17,805 nucleotides of DNA from DAOUMF01 sp034411955 (lineage in GTDB: Bacteria; Chloroflexota; Dehalococcoidia; SM23-28-2; RBG-16-64-32): contig DAOUMF010000192.1 in the NCBI GenBank assembly GCA_034411955.1, forward strand, positions 1 to 17,805, in the 5' to 3' direction. The notes under the pieces are model-generated. The model saw nothing but the letters and a program-made list of their open reading frames with translations, was not told the origin of the DNA and ran no database searches. The translations under genes were made by a program, and so were the position numbers. Shown here piece after piece: positions 13,901 through 17,805 of the stretch (the stretch's first letter is position 1; each line of letters opens with the position of its first letter).

Positions 13901-14179
13901 GACGCCTTCGATGCCATGACCACAGACAGGCCATACCGGAAGGCGATACCCGTCGAGGCGGCCATCGAGGAGCTCCAGCGCAACACGGGCAGCCAGTTCG
14001 ACCCCGCCGTCGTCGACGCTTTCCTGGCGGTGCTGGCCCGCGAAGGGCCCCAGCCTCTGCGCACAAAGACGGCCGCCCGGGCGCGGCCGGTGACAGCGGG
14101 AGTATCCGGCGAGGGCCGGGCTTGCACCGCTGGCAGCGCGGCGGGAGATACGCAACGCCACACGGAAAGCACGTCATGA
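10973..14179 (+). CDS. CHASE4-HAMP-PAS-PAS-GGDEF-HD-GYP c-di-GMP signalling protein
   Basis: A bifunctional-looking enzyme with both a c-di-GMP synthase and a hydrolase domain. The 1068-residue product has an N-terminal helix (about 6-26) and a CHASE4-like sensor (about 45-265; DWSAWDATYEF is characteristic). A second helix (about 276-296) and HAMP (about 297-350) follow. Two PAS domains (about 362-475 and 487-600) each end in DISERKRAEEAL, then comes a coiled coil. GGDEF (about 655-820) keeps MMDVDNFKRINDSLGHQAGD and RYGGDEF (740-744) with no I-site. HD-GYP (about 843-1025) keeps HDIGK (895-899) and HHHEHLDGSGYP (947-958), so hydrolysis is likely. ATG at 10973 has GGAAG 7 bases upstream and gives a normal membrane N-terminus; an earlier TTG at 10919 would add an unlikely arginine-rich extension. 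It overlaps the next gene by 4 bases, so the two are translationally coupled. Confidence 0.93.
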   Translation: MTLRKKTLLIIAVTLLGLLTGLYFTSRTIVLGGFVEVEQEQTQHSVDLALTTMSDDLAKMASTASDWSAWDATYEFIEDGNAAYIEENVYDDVLVNLRVNLMLFVHSSGRVVHARAVDLQEGTEAPVPESLLEIIATDDLLLRHTDTHSSITGIILLPGSPLLVASTPIVTSAGEGPTRGTLILGRYLDAAELEHLATTTGLSLSIRRFDDPAVPPDFEKPIASQTDESPVVVRALDSDTIAGYAQVEDIFGNAAIVLRVDMPRNVYAQGEATIQYFMVALLAVGAVFGVVIMGLLEKTVLSRLARLRADVRKIGATSDLAARVSVPGRDELSDLGRAINGTLKSLERSWAERQRAEEALRESEERFRTLAETAAAAIFIFRGTRIRYANAAAEAITGYTRQEWLEMNFWDVIHPDYRELVRERGIGRQQGKGVPSQYEAKLLTKEGEERWVDFTAGAIQVDGKPAVVGTAFDISERKRAEEALRESETRHRTLLENLPQKIFLKDRNSVYVSCNENYARDLNIRPDEITGKTDYDFFPKELAEKYRQDDKRVMDCSKTEDIEEEYVRDGQRAYVQTVKTPLRDEDGHVVGILGIFWDISERKRAEEALRRANQQLAKDRREIEALNRSLEARVRERTRELRLANEGLRERSHQLLDARAQAATDALTGLWNHRAFHERIKGEVSRAREASSPLGLIMMDVDNFKRINDSLGHQAGDNVLRALAHTLAALAPRQHTYRYGGDEFAVLLSKADGRKTARVAERLRRAVEKRTDGNGNYVTVSLGIASLPEMAESVEELVYGADAAMYWAKSAGKNRVGDWSNLLTYRADGTLPWYAADRGVRAPDVVAALIAALAAKDPATASHTERCSWYALKLAEELGLPEEETSVVRLASLLHDIGKLAVPDEVLFKPGPLNEEEWALMKQHPAAAVHVLSHIRSLTDATPAILHHHEHLDGSGYPDGLAGEDIPIASRILLVTDAFDAMTTDRPYRKAIPVEAAIEELQRNTGSQFDPAVVDAFLAVLAREGPQPLRTKTAARARPVTAGVSGEGRACTAGSAAGDTQRHTESTS
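12389..12427 (+). repeat. 39-base direct repeat, copy 1 (end of first PAS)
   Basis: Identical over 39 bases to 12764-12802. It encodes DISERKRAEEALR at the exit of the first PAS domain. A related copy at 12035-12060, before the first PAS, matches the latter part of this repeat and its 3' flank at 25 of 26 bases. Confidence 0.85.
12764..12802 (+). repeat. 39-base direct repeat, copy 2 (end of second PAS)
   Basis: Identical to 12389-12427 and 375 bases (125 codons) further on, so the second PAS domain is exactly flanked by DNA repeats in the reading frame. Confidence 0.85.
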
Positions 14180-16353
14180 GACCTGCAGAGCTGCCACGCA
14201 TTCAGGGGACGAGATTGAGTGGACGGGCCAGGCTTCCCCTGCCTACGTCTGTCAGGGGACGGCTCATCGCAGGGTTCGGGCTGCTTGTGTTTATCTTGGC
14301 CACTGTGGCGGGAGGCTCCGCCTGGCTGATCCGCGAGCACCGAGCACGCCTCGCCGAAATGGAATTAGACTCCAACACCGTCTCCCGGCTTCAGCAGACC
14401 CAGTTCGAAGGCTCGGCGGCCGTCGTGAACGTCAGCCACTACGTCCTCACGGGTGACGAGTCCCTGATTCCAAAGGTGCGCGAGAGGCTGCGTGCGGCGA
14501 CGGACGACCTCACCCAGGCTATCGCCAGCGAGCAAGCCGAAGGGAACGAAGAGGAGGTCGCCGAACTGCAGCAGCTAGCCATCAGCACCGCCTCCGTCCC
14601 CGGCGCTATCGAGGAGATAATTGCGCTCCGCCAGAGCGGAGACGTTGAGGCGGCAACCGAGAGGCTCTCGGAGTTCATGGAGTTCCAGCAACTGGAGGGG
14701 CCCTTCGAAAAGTCCGCGAGCGGTGAGCGCCAGCAGTTGGCTGCGACCCGCGAGAGCGCGACCAGAGTAGGAGACCTGGCGTTCTGGCTCCTCGTCACAT
14801 CCGGGGCTGTAGCTGTGGCGACAGGCGCGGCGGCGTCGACCATCATCGCCCGTTCTATCCTCAGGCCACTCTCGTCGCTGGAGTCTACGGCGCTTGCGGT
14901 TGCGGACGGCCGCCTGGAGACCCGGGCCGCGGCCACAGGCCCTCGGGAGTTCGCTCGCCTGGGCGCTTCCCTCAACCAGATGACGGAAGCGCTGCTGGAC
15001 GCCTCCAAGCGGCGGGAGCTGGAGGAGACGATCAGGCACCAAGCGTATCACGACGCCCTGACCGACCTGCCCAACCGAGCTCTGTTCAAGGATCGTCTCA
15101 CCGTGGCCCTGGCCCAAGCGAACCGTAGCAGGCAGATGTTCGCAGTGATGTTCTTGGACCTGGACCGGTTCAAGGCCGTCAACGACACAGCCGGTCACGC
15201 CCAGGGAGACCGGCTGCTCAAGATCGTCGCTGGGCAACTGAAGGGCCTCATCCGGGAAGACGACTCCCTGGCCCGCGTGGGAGGAGACGAATTCACGGTG
15301 CTGCTGGGGATCACCAGGATAGAGGATGCCATCACCGTCGCCGAGCGGATCCTCAAGAGCTTCCAAGAGCCGCGGGCGCTGGGGGGCCATGAGTTCCGCA
15401 TCACAGCCAGCATCGGCATCACCCTGTATCCCGGCGACAGAGGCGACGCGGAAACGTTGCTCCGGAACGCCGACATCGCAATGTACCGAGCGAAGGAGGA
15501 AGGGAGAAACAACTACCAGATCTACACCCCAGCCATGAACACGCTCCTGCTGGAGCGGCTGGCAGTCGAAAGCGATCTGCGACACGCTCTGGAGCGCGAG
15601 GAGTTCGTGATCTACTACCAGCCCCAGGTAGATATGGAGAGCGGAGGAATCACCGGCTTGGAAGCCCTGATCCGCTGGGAACACCCGCGTCGAGGACTGG
15701 TGCCGCCCTTGGAGTTCATCCCCCTGGCCGAAGAGACCGGGCTAATCGCGCCGATCGGCGAGTGGGTGCTGCGCACCGCCTGCAGGCAGAACAGAGCCTG
15801 GCAGGACGCCGGCCTTCCCCCCGTGCGCATCGCCGTCAACCTCTCCGGCCGGCAGTTCGAGCAGCCTGGCCTGGTGCAAACGGTTGCGCAGGTGCTGGCC
15901 GAGTCCGGACTGGCCCCCCGGTACTTGGAGCTTGAGATCACCGAGTCCACGGCCATGCGCAACGTGGACTACACTGCCAGAATGCTCCGTGAACTGAAGG
16001 GGATGGGCGTCCGGATCGCGATAGACGACTTCGGCACCGGCTATTCTTCGCTTGGCTACCTGAAACGCTTTCCCGTCGATATGCTCAAGATCGACCAATC
16101 GTTTGTGCGCGACCTCCCTGATGACGAGAATGACGCCGCGCTGGCGGCCGGTATCATCGCCATGGCACACGAGCTGAAGCTGGAAGTGATCGCCGAGGGC
16201 GTGGAGACGGAGGAGCAGCTCGCCTTCCTTCAGCGGCAGCGATGCGATGAGATGCAGGGCTATCTGTTCAGCAAGCCGGTGCCAAGCGACGAGCTGGAAA
16301 GGATGCTCAGGCGGGCGGAACGCCAACCGATGCCGAGCCTGCGGCCTCGTTGA
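14176..16353 (+). CDS. Membrane-bound GGDEF-EAL protein (c-di-GMP synthase/phosphodiesterase)
   Basis: The 725-residue product has a membrane helix (about 31-52), a helical extracytoplasmic sensor (about 53-198), a second helix (about 201-225), HAMP from ARSILRPLSSLESTA, and a GGDEF domain (about 285-450). This contains HDALTDLPNRALF, FLDLDRFKAVNDTAGHAQGD, an I-site R360-E-D-D363 five residues before an intact GGDEF (369-373). The EAL domain (about 465-715) has EALIRW, NLSGRQF, ELEITES, IDDFGTGYSSL, KIDQSFV and EVIAEGVET, so the metal-binding set looks complete and hydrolysis is likely. ATG at 14176 overlaps the preceding stop (ATGA) and has GGAAAG 6 bases upstream. The sensor half is paralogous to the proteins at 9268 and 16533, but the GGDEF belongs to a different type, which points to domain exchange. 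Net activity may depend on the signal. Confidence 0.94.
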   Translation: MRPAELPRIQGTRLSGRARLPLPTSVRGRLIAGFGLLVFILATVAGGSAWLIREHRARLAEMELDSNTVSRLQQTQFEGSAAVVNVSHYVLTGDESLIPKVRERLRAATDDLTQAIASEQAEGNEEEVAELQQLAISTASVPGAIEEIIALRQSGDVEAATERLSEFMEFQQLEGPFEKSASGERQQLAATRESATRVGDLAFWLLVTSGAVAVATGAAASTIIARSILRPLSSLESTALAVADGRLETRAAATGPREFARLGASLNQMTEALLDASKRRELEETIRHQAYHDALTDLPNRALFKDRLTVALAQANRSRQMFAVMFLDLDRFKAVNDTAGHAQGDRLLKIVAGQLKGLIREDDSLARVGGDEFTVLLGITRIEDAITVAERILKSFQEPRALGGHEFRITASIGITLYPGDRGDAETLLRNADIAMYRAKEEGRNNYQIYTPAMNTLLLERLAVESDLRHALEREEFVIYYQPQVDMESGGITGLEALIRWEHPRRGLVPPLEFIPLAEETGLIAPIGEWVLRTACRQNRAWQDAGLPPVRIAVNLSGRQFEQPGLVQTVAQVLAESGLAPRYLELEITESTAMRNVDYTARMLRELKGMGVRIAIDDFGTGYSSLGYLKRFPVDMLKIDQSFVRDLPDDENDAALAAGIIAMAHELKLEVIAEGVETEEQLAFLQRQRCDEMQGYLFSKPVPSDELERMLRRAERQPMPSLRPR

Positions 16354-16450
16354 CTCTGCCCCTGTGCAATCGAGACCGGCGACGGCCTCTGCGACTCGCA
16401 GCAGGTGATCATTGTATGGCTACGGAGGAGAATCCGCCCCTGCTTTCTCA

Positions 16451-16479
16451 GTAACAATTCCCCCGCCGATAGCATCCTA
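16451..16479 (+). promoter_or_regulatory. Shared upstream motif of c-di-GMP genes, copy 3
   Basis: GTAAC, 16 bases, GCATCCTA, in a 179-base gap between convergently similar genes. It lies 53 bases before the start codon at 16533. The centre is less like the other two copies, but the two end blocks are the same. Confidence 0.45.
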
Positions 16480-16532
16480 ATCATCGAGACACAGTGCCGC
16501 TTTCGAAGCAAGTGGGAGAAGACAAGTCACAC

Positions 16533-17805
16533 ATGAATACGCCGAAGTCGGCATCCAAGCTACATCCGCTCTCCTCAGTAAGGGGACGGATCATAGTTGG
16601 CTTCGGCCTGCTCGTAGTCATTTTGGTCGCCGTTGTCGTAGGCTCCGCCTGGCTAGCCCGGAAGCATCAGTCCGACCTGGACACGATGGAACATCACACA
16701 TTCATCGCTGACCTGCTTCAGGAAACGGAGATCGCCAGCGGTACGACTGCCACATTCCTGTACGGATATGTCAGCACCGGGAACGAGCTACTTCTGCCAA
16801 CGCTCCGCTCTTCCCTCGATAGATCCCAGCAGAGCATGGATGAGGCCGTCGCCATCGAGAAGGCGAGAGGCCATGACCACGTTCCGAATCTGGAAGACCT
16901 TTATAGGGTACGCGCCGAGCTGACCGACAACACCGAGCAACTGATCGCGCTGGCACAGGCCGGTGAAGGACAGCAGGCGGTGGTCGGCCTGCAGGCCATA
17001 ACCCCCAAGTACATGCAGTGGGTGCTCGGGCTCACTCAGGCCGTCGAATCTGAGCAGGAACAAGCGTCGGCCCTACAGAGCCGAGCGGAACGGGCGGGCG
17101 ACCTCGCATTCTGGCTCCTTGTGATCTCCGGGGCCATCGGAGCTAGCTTCGGGCTGGCCGCGTCCCTCTTCATCGCCCGCTCCATCCTCAAGCCGCTGTC
17201 GTCGCTGGAGTCGACTGCGCGCGCCGTGACCGCCGGCAACATGGACGCCCGCTCCGAGACCAGAGGCCCGCGTGAACTGAAACACCTGGGCGAGACCCTC
17301 AACTCTATGATCGCCAACGTGCAGCAGCGGACCGACGAGTTGCGGCTGGCCAACGAGCAGTTGCAGGAGCGCTACCGCCAGTTGACGGAAGCACGCACCC
17401 AGGCTGCCACCGACGCGCTCACCGGGCTCGGAAACCACAGGGCTTTCCACCTGAGAATCAGCGAGGAGATAAGCCAGGCCGCTGAGACCGGCACCCCTAT
17501 CGGCCTCATCATGCTGGACATCGACGGCTTCAAAGAGGTCAATGACACGCAGGGACACCTCGTGGGCGACGATGTCCTCCGCAGCGTGGCGCGTTCCCTG
17601 GCAAGCACGGTGGGGCGAGAGGATGCCTATCGCTACGGTGGAGACGAGTTCGTGGCAATCGTGCCGGGGGGCGATCGCCAGAAGACTGCCCAGACTGCGG
17701 AAGCTCTCCGCCGCGCCGTGTCGAGAGAAGCGAACGGCGGTGACGGGAAGGTGACGATTAGCCTGGGTGTCGCCTCCTTCCCGGAGACGGTTAAATCGGC
17801 CGATG
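16533..17805 (+). CDS. Membrane-bound diguanylate cyclase, 3' partial (cut by window end)
   Basis: The frame from ATG 16533 is open for 424 codons to the edge of the window. The visible part has a membrane helix (about 20-41; IIVGFGLLVVILVAVVVGSAW), a helical extracytoplasmic domain (about 42-187), a second helix (about 190-215), HAMP from ARSILKPLSSLESTA, a coiled linker and most of a GGDEF domain. This contains ATDALTGLGNHRAF, MLDIDGFKEVNDTQGHLVGD and intact RYGGDEF (369-373) with no RxxD site before it. The sensor resembles those at 9268 and 14176, and the GGDEF resembles those at 9268 and 10973. GGGAG sits about 14 bases before the ATG, a slightly long spacing. Further domains beyond the edge cannot be excluded. 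Confidence 0.9.
   Translation, partial: MNTPKSASKLHPLSSVRGRIIVGFGLLVVILVAVVVGSAWLARKHQSDLDTMEHHTFIADLLQETEIASGTTATFLYGYVSTGNELLLPTLRSSLDRSQQSMDEAVAIEKARGHDHVPNLEDLYRVRAELTDNTEQLIALAQAGEGQQAVVGLQAITPKYMQWVLGLTQAVESEQEQASALQSRAERAGDLAFWLLVISGAIGASFGLAASLFIARSILKPLSSLESTARAVTAGNMDARSETRGPRELKHLGETLNSMIANVQQRTDELRLANEQLQERYRQLTEARTQAATDALTGLGNHRAFHLRISEEISQAAETGTPIGLIMLDIDGFKEVNDTQGHLVGDDVLRSVARSLASTVGREDAYRYGGDEFVAIVPGGDRQKTAQTAEALRRAVSREANGGDGKVTISLGVASFPETVKSAD

Noticed and set aside
16460..16475. GCCGATAG as a flagellar sigma-28 -10 element
   Set aside because: No TAAA-type -35 block at the required spacing, and the sequence is not kept in the other two motif copies.

Overview
The window is GC-rich bacterial chromosome with every real gene on the + strand. 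The order ddl-ftsQ-ftsA-ftsZ, then nrdR and a B12-dependent (class II) ribonucleotide reductase nrdJ, together with the GC content and many short palindromic intergenic repeats, suggests a Chloroflexota bacterium, probably Dehalococcoidia or a relative. This placement is inferred from gene order and not proven. Two genomic regions are joined: a housekeeping half (1-9061) and a second-messenger signalling half (9268-17805).

Region 1 (1-4229) is the 3' end of a division and cell wall cluster. It holds a D-alanine--D-alanine ligase gene that enters from outside the window and carries an in-frame TAG, then ftsQ, ftsA and ftsZ. The genes overlap or are separated by only a few tens of bases, and most have clear ribosome binding sites. 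Region 2 (4230-4994) has no gene. It is a dense field of small palindromes and inverted repeats, ending in a well-formed regulatory region for nrdR: two NrdR-box-like sites exactly 31 bp apart around a TTGACA / extended -10 promoter.

Region 3 (4995-9061) is nrdR, two small unrecognised genes and nrdJ. NrdJ keeps its catalytic residues but carries at least four short repeat-derived peptide insertions. Two come from GTAGGGGC-type palindromes. Two come from a CCTGTCCTGAG/CTTCGAC-type repeat, once in each orientation. All keep the reading frame. A U-tailed terminator hairpin closes the unit.

Region 4 (9268-17805) is a tandem run of four membrane-bound cyclic-di-GMP enzymes: a diguanylate cyclase, a CHASE4-HAMP-PAS-PAS-GGDEF-HD-GYP protein, a GGDEF-EAL protein, and another diguanylate cyclase cut by the window end. 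Proteins 1, 3 and 4 share one sensor module (two membrane helices around a helical extracytoplasmic domain, then HAMP). The GGDEF domains of 1, 2 and 4 resemble one another, while that of 3 is a different type that carries an I-site. The run therefore looks like duplication followed by domain shuffling, and it combines synthesis and breakdown of c-di-GMP. Each of the three separately spaced genes has a shared upstream motif, GTAAC-N15/16-GCATCnTA, that may be a common promoter.

The most noteworthy signals are the in-frame repeat peptides in NrdJ, small palindromes nested inside larger repeats, an inverted repeat pair with compensatory base changes, the NrdR box pair, the ddl nonsense codon, and the shared motif in front of the c-di-GMP genes.
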